A DNA stretch of 10,460 nucleotides from Akkermansiaceae bacterium (lineage in GTDB: Bacteria > Verrucomicrobiota > Verrucomicrobiia > Verrucomicrobiales > Akkermansiaceae), in NCBI GenBank assembly GCA_018676385.1, contig JABHEX010000159.1, positions 1-10,460 on the forward strand, given 5' to 3'. Both the position numbers and the translations under genes were made by a program. Numbering within the stretch: position 1 is the stretch's first letter; each line of letters starts with the position of its first letter. Positions 1 to 7,064 of this stretch are shown in pieces. The notes under the pieces were generated by a model. It ran no database searches, had not been told where the DNA came from, and saw only the letters and a list, made by a program, of their open reading frames with translations.

Positions 1-2215
1 CAATAAAAGTGAGGAGTGCGTGAATATTTTTGTCGCCTCCGATGCGGTATGCTGAATGGAGCAAGCGGCGTTGCATCATGGGTGTAAACTCATTGACCCC
101 ACCTAAAGTGCTTGCGTAGCGTGGCAGGATTTCTGCGACTTTTTTGCGTGCTGATTCAATGTGGAGGTCATGAATGGCGCGGATTGCCTCATTTTTGACG
201 GCATGTGACTTGCCAATGAACTTAGCGATTTCAGGGCTCTCGTGTCTTCGCAGTGCCACGACAGCAGCAAGGTGCACGGCGGAGGAGTTGTGGCGATTAA
301 GAGCAGCAATCTGTTTTTCGGTGCCAGTGCCGAGCAGCCCCATCACGAGAGCGTGACGCAGGAACACGTCTTGGTCGTTATTTTTGGCAATAAGCTTTAC
401 GAGAGTATCAAATGCCGGGTGATGTTTTCTTTTTCCTAAAGCGATAGCCGCGAATGATTGCACGCGTGGGGATTTGTCCTGTAGAAGGTGCATGAGGGCG
501 GCATCTACTTTGTCTACGGAGGTAACCTCACCGAGACATCTTGCGATACTTGCTTTCAGTTCAAGCGGGTGACTTTGGTGGGCGTGGAAAATAAGTCGGG
601 CAGTAGCAGCGGGATCAGCCTTGCGAGCAATCATACCTAGGCCCCATATACCATGAAGTTGAGCAATGACGTTGTCTTTATTTGCGCGAATGGATTTCTC
701 TAGCAGAGATATTTTTTTCGCATTTGCTAGTGTGTATTGAGCACGGAGTCTAATACGCATATCAGGATGCTTGAGTAGCGAAACCAAGTGAGTGTCAGAA
801 ATTTTTGTGAAATTTTTGGTAATGAGGTTTTTGACACTCTTAATCGTGCTATTGTTCTGTGTGCCTTTTCTGGTGAGTGTGTAAACTCGACCTTGGTTTT
901 TAGTGGCCCAACCTTCGATGAAATCTGTGACATAGATTTTCCCGTCGTATCCGTATTCCAGATCGGTGACGGCGACTCCGTCGTTAAAAATATAGTTATC
1001 TGTTACCCGCATTCCGGCGCCGTCATTAGTGACAGCGAAGGAGTGGATACGAGATCTTTCTGGTGCGCCTTTGTAGTCAGAAATCAGAAAGTGCCCCTGT
1101 TTGCCGGGATAGGATAGCGGGCCTGGGTGATAAGTGAGTCCTGACGGGCCGTTGGTCAGATTCATGAGTGGTGGTAGAATATAGGCAGGCTGGATGTGTT
1201 TGTTTTTTGCCGTGAGTGGCTGCCACATCTGTTCCTGCATCCAGCGGTTGATTGGTCGTTTTTTAAATCCTGCCTCACGGTTAAACGTGTGCATGACTTG
1301 GTGATCCATCGTCCAGCCAGCGTCTGCGCCTTCCATGAGGTAGACGATACGTGCTTGGTCGCCTTGATCCGAGTTATTGTCTACTGTGATTGGATTGCCA
1401 AACTGATCGAACGCTATTTCTTTGGGGTTTCGCAGTCCAGTTTGGAAAACTTCCATGTTTGATCCGTCAGGCTCGAAGCGCAAGATGGCTCCTTGATCGG
1501 GGTAGGCGTAGTGCTTTCCTTCCTTGGTTTTAATATTAAAGCCTCGGTCACCGATGGTGGCATAAATCCTGCCGTCGGGCCCGAGTGCGAAGCCGTTTAG
1601 GTCGTGACCCGATAGCGAGATGCGAACGCCAAATCCATCTTGGATTGATTTGCGGGAATCGGAAACGCCATCATCATTGGTATCTTTGAGTAGCCAGATG
1701 TGGGGGATACAGGCAACATAAACATTGCCGTTGTATGAAAAAATCCCCGCTGCGGTGCCGTCAAGAGGTGCGTTAAAGCCATCAGCAAAGATGGTGTGAT
1801 TATCCGCTACGCCATCGCCGTTTTTATCCACCAGCATACGGATTTTTTCGGGGATTTTTGTGTATGTCTCAGGTGGGTGTTTGTGGTGCCACTTTTTGTA
1901 CATGGCCAACCGGTCATCGGTCGATTGCGAAGCGATGTCATCGAGTAGCCAGTGCCTGCGGCGGCGGTTGTCATCGATGCCCAAGTTGTCTCCAAACCGC
2001 CACGTCTCTGTGATCAGCACGCGACCTTTTTCATCAATAGTTAATGCAGTTGGCGCTGTTACACCGTGCGATTTCTGGTCGGCAAATACTTTTAAATTAG
2101 TATCTGGAGTGATTTGGATCGCTGGGATCTCATTGCTTTCAACCAATTCAGGCTGCGCAGCAATTAGTGAGAGAGCTAGGAAAATGGATGTAATGAGAGC
2201 CAGCGCGTATTTCAT
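1..2215 (-). CDS. Secreted PVC-type 'membrane-bound dehydrogenase' propeller protein with HEAT repeats (3' end outside window)
   Basis: This open frame of 738 codons starts at the ATG at 2215 and runs off the left edge; an in-frame TAA at 2225-2227 rules out an earlier start. Residues 1-20 (MKYALALITSIFLALSLIAA) form a signal peptide. Residues about 38-448 resemble the six-bladed sorbosone/glucose-dehydrogenase-like propeller of PVC 'putative membrane-bound dehydrogenase' proteins, with the block GLRNPKEIAFD (260-270) followed by GADAGW (296-301). Two EF-hand-like calcium loops are visible, DKNGDGVAD (130-138) and DTNDDGVSD (178-186). From about 470 the sequence becomes alpha-helical with HEAT-like repeats, for example KSPRVQSFAAIALGK (581-595). 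Family members usually end in a c-type haem domain with CxxCH; none is visible here, so it would lie beyond the edge. The true substrate is unknown; periplasmic oxidation of a carbohydrate is the usual guess. It lies 79 bases downstream of icd on the same strand. Confidence 0.9.
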   Translation of the reverse strand, partial: MKYALALITSIFLALSLIAAQPELVESNEIPAIQITPDTNLKVFADQKSHGVTAPTALTIDEKGRVLITETWRFGDNLGIDDNRRRRHWLLDDIASQSTDDRLAMYKKWHHKHPPETYTKIPEKIRMLVDKNGDGVADNHTIFADGFNAPLDGTAAGIFSYNGNVYVACIPHIWLLKDTNDDGVSDSRKSIQDGFGVRISLSGHDLNGFALGPDGRIYATIGDRGFNIKTKEGKHYAYPDQGAILRFEPDGSNMEVFQTGLRNPKEIAFDQFGNPITVDNNSDQGDQARIVYLMEGADAGWTMDHQVMHTFNREAGFKKRPINRWMQEQMWQPLTAKNKHIQPAYILPPLMNLTNGPSGLTYHPGPLSYPGKQGHFLISDYKGAPERSRIHSFAVTNDGAGMRVTDNYIFNDGVAVTDLEYGYDGKIYVTDFIEGWATKNQGRVYTLTRKGTQNNSTIKSVKNLITKNFTKISDTHLVSLLKHPDMRIRLRAQYTLANAKKISLLEKSIRANKDNVIAQLHGIWGLGMIARKADPAATARLIFHAHQSHPLELKASIARCLGEVTSVDKVDAALMHLLQDKSPRVQSFAAIALGKRKHHPAFDTLVKLIAKNNDQDVFLRHALVMGLLGTGTEKQIAALNRHNSSAVHLAAVVALRRHESPEIAKFIGKSHAVKNEAIRAIHDLHIESARKKVAEILPRYASTLGGVNEFTPMMQRRLLHSAYRIGGDKNIHALLTFI

Positions 2216-2294
2216 AATCAGTGATTACAATACGCTTCAGATGACTCAAGCTGTCAATGAGAACATGAAGCATGAGTTTGAGTGAGATCAAGGA

Positions 2295-4490
2295 TCAGAT
2301 ACTCGAGACAATCTGGTTGAGCGTCTGACTGGGTCGCATAGCGTCACAGGTGATTGAGTCATCGACTTTATAGTAGCCGTTAGTGTTGACTGCCTTGCCT
2401 TGCACGCTAATGAGCTCATTAGTTATGGTCGCCTCGTTTTCTGACAATGCCTTAGCAATAGGCTCGAAGGTGGTGGAGAGATCAGTATCATCTGACTGTG
2501 CGGCAAGAGCTTCTGCCCAATAGAGTGCGAGATAGAAATGCGAGCCGCGGTTATCGATGCCACCAAGCTTTCGAGTGGGTGATTTGTCGTTGAGTAAGAA
2601 TTTTCCGGTGGCGGTATCAAGTGACTCGCCTAGTACTTTTGCTTTAACATTACCAAATTTTTCAGCGAGGTGTTCGAGGGAAACGGCAAGCGCTAGGAAC
2701 TCACCGAGAGAGTCCCAGCGAAGGTAGTTTGCCTCTTGGAATTGTTGAACGTGCTTTGGGGCAGAGCCGCCAGCTCCGGTTTCGAACAGACCGCCACCAT
2801 TCATTAGAGGAACGATGGAGAGCATTTTGGCGGAGGTGCCGAGCTCGAGAATGGGAAAAAGGTCGGTGAGGTAATCACGTAAGACGTTACCGGTAACGGA
2901 TATAGTGTCATCGCCAGCTTTGCAACGAGTGAGAGTGAATTCGGTGGCCTCGATAGGTGACATGATGTGGATTTCGAGATTATCGGTATCATGATCGCCG
3001 AGGTATTGGCCAACTTTATTGATGAGCTGGGCGTCGTGAGCGCGTGTTTCATCGAGCCAGAAAACGGCAGGTGTGTCAGTAGCGCGCGCACGATTCACAG
3101 CTAGCTTAACCCAGTCTTGAATTGGTGCATCTTTCACCTGGCATGCACGCCAGATATCGCCTTGCTCAACCTCATGGGAAATGAGTGTATTACCATCTGA
3201 ATCGATAATAGAAACGGTGCCGTTGGCGGGGATCTCGAAAGTTTTGTCGTGAGAGCCATATTCTTCAGCTTTTTGAGCCATGAGGCCTACGTTTGGCACT
3301 GTTCCCATAGTTGTCGGGTCAAAAGCACCGTTATTTTTACAGAAATCGATCGTCGCCTCGTAGATGCCGGCGTATGAGGAGTCAGGAATGACCGCCTTGG
3401 TGTCCTGCTGATTCCCTTCTTTATTCCACATCTGCCCTGAGGCGCGAATCATGGCGGGCATTGATGCGTCTACAATGACGTCGCTTGGAACATGAAGGTT
3501 AGTGATACCCTTATCTGAGTTTACCATCGCGAGGTCGGGGCCGTTTGTGTAAGCTGCTTGAATGTCAGCTTCAATAACGGCTTTTTGATCGGCTGGGAGC
3601 GATTCAATTTTGGAAAGTAGGTCACCAAATCCATTTTTGAGATCAACGCCGAGATTATTGAGGGTGTCGGTGTGTTTTTCGAACACTTCTTTGAAGAACA
3701 CCTCAACGCAATGACCAAAGATGATGGGGTCGGAGACTTTCATCATCGTTGCTTTCATGTGCAGAGAGAAAAGAACTCCCTTGGATTTAGCATCTGCCAC
3801 TTGTTCAGTGAGGAACTTGACGAGAGCTTTTTTGCTCATACGCGTCGCATCGATGATTTCACCATCTTGAAGAGGCACTGATTCTTTGAGCACGGTAGTG
3901 GTGCCATCAGTCGCAGTAAATTCGATTTTTACATCTGTTGGCTGCTCGATGGTGACTGACTTTTCATTGGAGCGAAAATCACCTGCGTCCATCGATGATA
4001 CGTGGGATTTGGAGCTAGATGACCATGGGCCCATGCGGTGCGGGTTGGCTCTGGCGTATTCTTTTACGGCTTTCGGGGCGCGGCGGTCAGAATTGCCTTC
4101 ACGTAGCACTGGATTCACGGCGGAGCCCTTCACTTTCGCGTAGATTTCCTCGGCGTCCTCGTAGTTTGGAATATTATATCCCTTGGATTGAAGTTCCGAA
4201 ATGGCGGCCTCCATCTGCGGAACAGATGCGGAAATATTCGGAAGCTTGATGATATTTGCTTCGGAAGTTTTGGCCAATTCACCTAGTTCGTTTAGAGCGT
4301 CTGACACCTGTTGATCAGCACCTAGCCTATCAGGGAATTGGCTAAGAATACGCCCAGCCAGTGAGATATCGCGGGTTTCCACATTGACCTTAGCGGTCTT
4401 GGTGAAAGCCTCAACGATGGGCAAGAAAGAATAAGTTGCAAGTGCAGGGGCCTCGTCTGTTTTGGTGTAAATGATGGTTTCTTGGCTCAT
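2295..4490 (-). CDS. icd: Monomeric NADP-dependent isocitrate dehydrogenase (EC 1.1.1.42)
   Basis: This cytoplasmic TCA-cycle enzyme oxidatively decarboxylates isocitrate to 2-oxoglutarate with formation of NADPH. At 731 residues it matches the roughly 740-residue monomeric type and is complete. Visible motifs are EGNSDRRAP (131-139, isocitrate binding), Lys246 in LHMKATMMKVSDP, Asp337 and Asp341 in DVIVDASMPAMIR (metal), Tyr411, and Arg538. With a constant offset of about nine, these line up with catalytic or ligand residues known from the Azotobacter and Corynebacterium enzymes. Lys579-His580 and Arg591 reproduce the spacing of the NADP 2'-phosphate contacts (KH, then R eleven residues on), so NADP rather than NAD is expected. 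The start MSQETIIYTKTDEAPALATY fits the family N-terminus. No Shine-Dalgarno motif precedes it. It lies 54 bases downstream of the GAF gene and could be co-transcribed, although a possible promoter sits in that gap. Confidence 0.97.
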   Translation of the reverse strand: MSQETIIYTKTDEAPALATYSFLPIVEAFTKTAKVNVETRDISLAGRILSQFPDRLGADQQVSDALNELGELAKTSEANIIKLPNISASVPQMEAAISELQSKGYNIPNYEDAEEIYAKVKGSAVNPVLREGNSDRRAPKAVKEYARANPHRMGPWSSSSKSHVSSMDAGDFRSNEKSVTIEQPTDVKIEFTATDGTTTVLKESVPLQDGEIIDATRMSKKALVKFLTEQVADAKSKGVLFSLHMKATMMKVSDPIIFGHCVEVFFKEVFEKHTDTLNNLGVDLKNGFGDLLSKIESLPADQKAVIEADIQAAYTNGPDLAMVNSDKGITNLHVPSDVIVDASMPAMIRASGQMWNKEGNQQDTKAVIPDSSYAGIYEATIDFCKNNGAFDPTTMGTVPNVGLMAQKAEEYGSHDKTFEIPANGTVSIIDSDGNTLISHEVEQGDIWRACQVKDAPIQDWVKLAVNRARATDTPAVFWLDETRAHDAQLINKVGQYLGDHDTDNLEIHIMSPIEATEFTLTRCKAGDDTISVTGNVLRDYLTDLFPILELGTSAKMLSIVPLMNGGGLFETGAGGSAPKHVQQFQEANYLRWDSLGEFLALAVSLEHLAEKFGNVKAKVLGESLDTATGKFLLNDKSPTRKLGGIDNRGSHFYLALYWAEALAAQSDDTDLSTTFEPIAKALSENEATITNELISVQGKAVNTNGYYKVDDSITCDAMRPSQTLNQIVSSI

Positions 4491-4514
4491 GGTGGAAAGT
4501 AATTGACGGCGCGG

Positions 4515-4542
4515 TGTTTAGAGAAACCAGCGGCGAGGTCAA
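4515..4542 (-). promoter_or_regulatory. Possible sigma70-type promoter for icd
   Basis: On the minus strand, TTGACC (4542-4537) is followed after 16 bases by TAAACA (4520-4515). The -35 match is good and the -10 match is poor (3 of 6). It sits in the 54-base gap between the GAF gene and icd, where a housekeeping gene might have its own promoter. The same -35 overlaps a short inverted repeat, TTGAC (4503-4507) with GTCAA (4538-4542). Confidence 0.3.
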
Positions 4543-4544
4543 TA

Positions 4545-5009
4545 TTATTCCATGGAGTCGAGGATTCGCCCGATGAGAATTGAGCTAAATTCTGTCTCTG
4601 CCAAGTCGTTGTGATTGAATGCTAACACCTGTTGTGTCTTGTTCGCTACGGATGTGTGAACGAAAGTGATGACGCCGAAAATGGTGCCACGTGAGATAAT
4701 CGGCACAGCGATCATGGCCTCGGTCTGAATGCTAAGTTGTAGGTCAAGCCGTGAACTATGTTGTGGATTGGCTGAGATGTTGTTTTCGCAAAACGGCTGC
4801 CCCGAAGCATGAACCATACTGATGATCCCCTCACTAAGCGGGTGGCGATATTCTCCGATAAAATTTGATGCATGCGGGCCGTAGCCGACGATAGGGAGTA
4901 GGTGATCTGCTTCTGCAATCCAGAGAGCGCTATTAGGGCAGCTGATTTGGGTGCATGACCTACGGAGAATTTCCTCAATGAGGGCGCGTGTGGCGTCGTC
5001 CAGATACAT
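4545..5009 (-). CDS. Small GAF-domain sensor protein
   Basis: This is a stand-alone GAF domain, probably a cytoplasmic sensor or regulator; its ligand cannot be told. With the chosen start it has 154 residues, beginning MYLDDATRALIEEILRR, and the whole length is one GAF fold: N-terminal helix (5-24), core strand SALWIAEADHLLPIVGYG (27-44), and the typical AMIAVPIISRGTIFGVITFVH (98-118). There is no output domain, signal peptide or membrane segment. The same frame is open to an ATG at 5114, which would give 189 residues. That would overlap the upstream small gene by 92 bases and add a low-complexity, non-GAF extension, so the ATG at 5009 is preferred. It lies 13 bases after the stop of the upstream gene. 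Two cysteines (24 and 74) are present but form no recognised motif. The tight spacing behind the small protein and sigma factor suggests a joint role. Confidence 0.85.
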   Translation of the reverse strand: MYLDDATRALIEEILRRSCTQISCPNSALWIAEADHLLPIVGYGPHASNFIGEYRHPLSEGIISMVHASGQPFCENNISANPQHSSRLDLQLSIQTEAMIAVPIISRGTIFGVITFVHTSVANKTQQVLAFNHNDLAETEFSSILIGRILDSME

Positions 5010-5022
5010 TTCTCTGGAGGTA

Positions 5023-5262
5023 TTAAGGATGCTTGATGATGAGGCCTGCAAGTGTTTGCATAGCGTTTTCGTTGGCAAGCAAATCTTGGGAGATGTTTCT
5101 CGCTTCCTCCTCATTGAGCTCTCCGGCGGCCAGCGACTGAAGTTTTTGCTTAAGAAATGGTGTTACTTCATCGGAGCTGCGTCCTGATACTTCAGGGGCA
5201 AATGTTGAGAGGAAAGCCGAAATGGTGGCAAAATTTTCCCCGCTTGGTAGATTGGAATGCAT
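5023..5262 (-). CDS. 79-residue Cys-free small protein, anti-sigma-like (tentative)
   Basis: I do not recognise the family with confidence. The protein is soluble, without signal peptide, membrane segment or any cysteine. Residues about 42-79 (QKLQSLAAGELNEEEARNIS, continuing to LAGLIIKHP) read like the helical 'leaylDGELseeE' pattern of zinc-finger anti-sigma (zf-HC2/ASD) domains, but without the zinc-binding His and Cys residues. It lies between an ECF-like sigma factor (75 bases upstream) and a GAF protein (13 bases downstream), which would suit a cytoplasmic sigma-factor partner. That role is inferred from position and weak pattern similarity only. The frame is preferred over the overlapping extension of the GAF frame because it gives a balanced, charged amphipathic sequence and a close stop/start junction. 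No Shine-Dalgarno motif precedes the ATG. Confidence 0.7.
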   Translation of the reverse strand: MHSNLPSGENFATISAFLSTFAPEVSGRSSDEVTPFLKQKLQSLAAGELNEEEARNISQDLLANENAMQTLAGLIIKHP

Positions 5263-5317
5263 ATATGATGTGTGTTACGTTAGTTAGTGCGCTTGGTTGA
5301 CGATTTTAGCGGTTGGG

Positions 5318-5336
5318 TATTCACAATTTTTGAATA
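5318..5336. repeat. AT-rich inverted repeat just 3' of the sigma gene
   Basis: TATTCA (5318-5323) and TGAATA (5331-5336) are perfect 6-base arms around a 7-base spacer, starting one base beyond the sigma-factor stop codon. The right arm also starts a 9-base direct repeat, TGAATATTT, at 5331-5339 and 5348-5356. It could be a weak mRNA hairpin or a protein-binding site. It lacks the GC-rich stem and U-tract of an intrinsic terminator. Confidence 0.35.
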
Positions 5337-5337
5337 T

Positions 5338-6063
5338 TTATTTTACATGAATATTTGAACGATCACGTTCTTGCTGGCTTGGGGCACCTACAAAAAAGCT
5401 TGTGGATGATCGGCATAGATTCAAAAAGTCGTCCCATTCAAGGTCTAGCCATGGGTCAGTTCGCAGGATTTCTTCCATTGTTTCCTCTTTGATTGTTGTC
5501 ATTACAGAGTTGATTGCTCGGCTAACCTTTGACTGGCTCCAGCCGAATAAATGGCCGACCAAGTCTTGACGAACACCGTGAACTACAACCAAGCGCATAA
5601 GCACTAGATGTAGGGGGTCACATTTGCTAAACGCGTGCAGTAAGGCGTCGCGCAGTAATTCAACAAGATGATCTTGCTCTGGCTCAGTGACTGTATCACC
5701 AGCTACTAAATCAAATTCATCAGTGGCACTCGACTCACGAAGGTGTTCGGGAAGCTGGCCTTCAAATTTCTGGTGCCTCTTCAGGTCGATAAGTCGATTG
5801 ATTGCCGCACGTGTCAGAAATGCGCGTAATTTTCCTTTGCCGTTATATTTCTCAAGTAGTGGAGGCTTGCCCTCCTTTGCGCCAAAGCAGTCTGCGATGA
5901 GGTCGGCCGTCAAATCAGTAGCTTCAGTATCACTTGCTCCGCGTTTCATTAAAACTGCATGTAGCCAGCGGGTTGTCTCACTATTGCTGATTTGTGAGCA
6001 GGCATCAGCATCGCCCTGCAGAGCTGCTGCGACCAACTCGTAATCATGATCTTGTTCGGACAT
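5338..6063 (-). CDS. ECF-like sigma-70 family RNA polymerase sigma factor
   Basis: This 241-residue protein has the two-domain build of ECF sigma factors. The region 2-like part spans about 28-98, with the conserved stretch YNGKGKLRAFLTRAAINRLIDLKR (73-96) for core binding and -10 recognition. The region 4-like part spans about 133-192, with a helix-turn-helix at 165-188 (VRQDLVGHLFGWSQSKVSRA and onward) for -35 contact. After region 4 an extra segment of about 45 residues (196-241), rich in Trp, Asp and Ser, is not part of the minimal ECF fold. An in-frame TAA at 6067-6069 makes the ATG at 6063 the first start. The gene lies 68 bases after fecR and 75 bases before the small protein. It is divergent from textbook ECF sequences, so a sigma-like regulator that does not direct transcription is possible. 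Its target promoters cannot be identified here. Confidence 0.83.
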   Translation of the reverse strand: MSEQDHDYELVAAALQGDADACSQISNSETTRWLHAVLMKRGASDTEATDLTADLIADCFGAKEGKPPLLEKYNGKGKLRAFLTRAAINRLIDLKRHQKFEGQLPEHLRESSATDEFDLVAGDTVTEPEQDHLVELLRDALLHAFSKCDPLHLVLMRLVVVHGVRQDLVGHLFGWSQSKVSRAINSVMTTIKEETMEEILRTDPWLDLEWDDFLNLCRSSTSFFVGAPSQQERDRSNIHVK

Positions 6064-6131
6064 CAGTTATTCATAGACACATTTGACTGCAGGGTGAATC
6101 TCAGAGTTTGCCATATTTGCGTGGGCATGTG

Positions 6132-7016
6132 CTAATCATGATCATGGCCATAGCCGTGGCCCTTGTGATAATGATCATTGTCGTTGTTGTCGTGGTCGTG
6201 GTCGTTGTCAATCGGGGGAGTCATGTTATCAGTTACCATTGGTTTTTGGTAAACATCACGCTGAATATTTTGGTGCATCGTAGCGCCTGAGCATGTGAGG
6301 CGGGTGATGCTGTTCTGATTTAATAAGATGCCTTTGCTCTTCAGCAGATCTTGTTTTGCGATTGCTTTGTTAATTTCATTTTGAGCCTCTGGGGGTAGTT
6401 TGCCAAATTGTTTGGTTCCGGCCAGCAGTGATGTTTTGAGCAATAGCTTGATATCGACGTCTACTGGTTTGTTGATGAATTCACCGCCGGGTCGTATGAT
6501 GCACATGGATCCAGCAGGCACTTTAACTTTTTTGGGCTTTCCAAAGATATTTTTCTGCGTGTTTAAGTTCAGATAGATTGTGCCTTCTAATGTAATGAAC
6601 TTGATCCAATTGCCAGTATTATACTCGGCCAAAATTGTCGTTCCAGTAATAGCGGCTGTGATGGTAGCGGTACGGATCGTAGCACCTCCCGCATTTTTTG
6701 GGACCTGTAGTAATATGGAACCTGAATTTAGGTTGATATCACGGCTCCCTTGGCGGAAACTGAAAGTAGAGTTGGCGCCTATTCGCGTCAGAGTTTTGTC
6801 TTGGAATGTGAGTTCGGCACGGGAGCGTCTTCCAGTTTGCACGGATGTGTGTCCACTAACTGTGTCGCCTACCTTTGCTTGTCGTCCTGATTGTTTGGTT
6901 TGATAAATACGGACGTCGTTAATTTTAGTGGTAACCTTGGCGGATTGTAACGATTCGGCCTGTGCTAGTGATGGCAAGATTGAGCTAATTACAGTGATGA
7001 TTAGAATTTTTTTCAT
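6132..7016 (-). CDS. Secreted FecR-domain protein with His/Asp-rich C-terminal tail
   Basis: This 294-residue periplasmic or secreted protein has a clear signal peptide, MKKILIITVISSILPSLAQA, cleaved after residue 20. Residues about 47-150 form a FecR domain: VGDTVSGHTSVQTGRRSRAE (49-68), LTRIGANSTFSF (76-87), LNSGSILLQVPK (96-107), and TATITAAITGTTILAEY (116-132). Unlike FecR of iron-citrate signalling, it has no cytoplasmic N-terminal anti-sigma part and no internal membrane helix, so it cannot contact a cytoplasmic sigma factor directly. The last 25 residues (270-294) hold seven His and eight Asp, a likely divalent-metal-binding tail. It lies 48 bases downstream of the barrel gene and 68 bases upstream of the sigma gene. 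FecR proteins of this secreted type are often encoded next to CHASE2 cyclases, as here. The ATG at 7016 places the signal peptide correctly. Confidence 0.9.
   Translation of the reverse strand: MKKILIITVISSILPSLAQAESLQSAKVTTKINDVRIYQTKQSGRQAKVGDTVSGHTSVQTGRRSRAELTFQDKTLTRIGANSTFSFRQGSRDINLNSGSILLQVPKNAGGATIRTATITAAITGTTILAEYNTGNWIKFITLEGTIYLNLNTQKNIFGKPKKVKVPAGSMCIIRPGGEFINKPVDVDIKLLLKTSLLAGTKQFGKLPPEAQNEINKAIAKQDLLKSKGILLNQNSITRLTCSGATMHQNIQRDVYQKPMVTDNMTPPIDNDHDHDNNDNDHYHKGHGYGHDHD
6135..6209 (-). repeat. Low-complexity His/Asp codon tract at the 3' end of fecR
   Basis: This tract is built mostly of CAT/CAC and GAC/GAT/AAC codons and encodes residues 270-294 of the FecR protein. The plus strand reads as GTC/GTG/GTT-rich triplets, most regular at about 6180-6210. 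Imperfect trinucleotide repeats like this can change in length by replication slippage. Confidence 0.7.
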
Positions 7017-7064
7017 GGCGTTGTTTGTTTTTTTTGACGGATGTCTGTCACTATGATGCGAAAA

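Noticed and set aside
788..1117. Plus-strand open frame of 109 residues
   Set aside because: Antisense to the propeller/HEAT gene, with no family features.
1860..2285. Plus-strand open frame of 141 residues
   Set aside because: It lies opposite the signal peptide and propeller region of the PVC dehydrogenase-like gene, has no recognisable domain, and has an odd composition.
2216..2294. Possible terminator after icd (ACTCAA at 2244-2249 with TTGAGT at 2278-2283)
   Set aside because: The arms are short, 28 bases apart, AT-rich, and not followed by a T-run on the minus strand.
5010..5114. Upstream extension of the GAF frame to an ATG at 5114
   Set aside because: It would overlap the small gene by 92 bases and adds a Ser/Lys-rich stretch that is not part of a GAF domain. 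The ATG at 5009 sits 14 bases after the upstream stop codon.
5687..6043. Plus-strand open frame of 118 residues
   Set aside because: Antisense to the sigma-factor gene and rich in Ser, Arg and Cys, as expected of a shadow frame.
6108..6290. Plus-strand frame of 60 residues with a long Ile/Val run resembling a membrane helix
   Set aside because: It is the antisense image of the His/Asp codons at the end of fecR: GTC, GTG, ATG and ATC triplets read backwards give Val, Met and Ile. The minus-strand gene is clearly real.
7026..7050. T-run next to a near-palindrome (GACGGATGTCTGTC) between barrel and fecR genes
   Set aside because: In the direction of transcription (minus) the near-palindrome is followed by A residues, not T, so it is not an intrinsic terminator for these genes.
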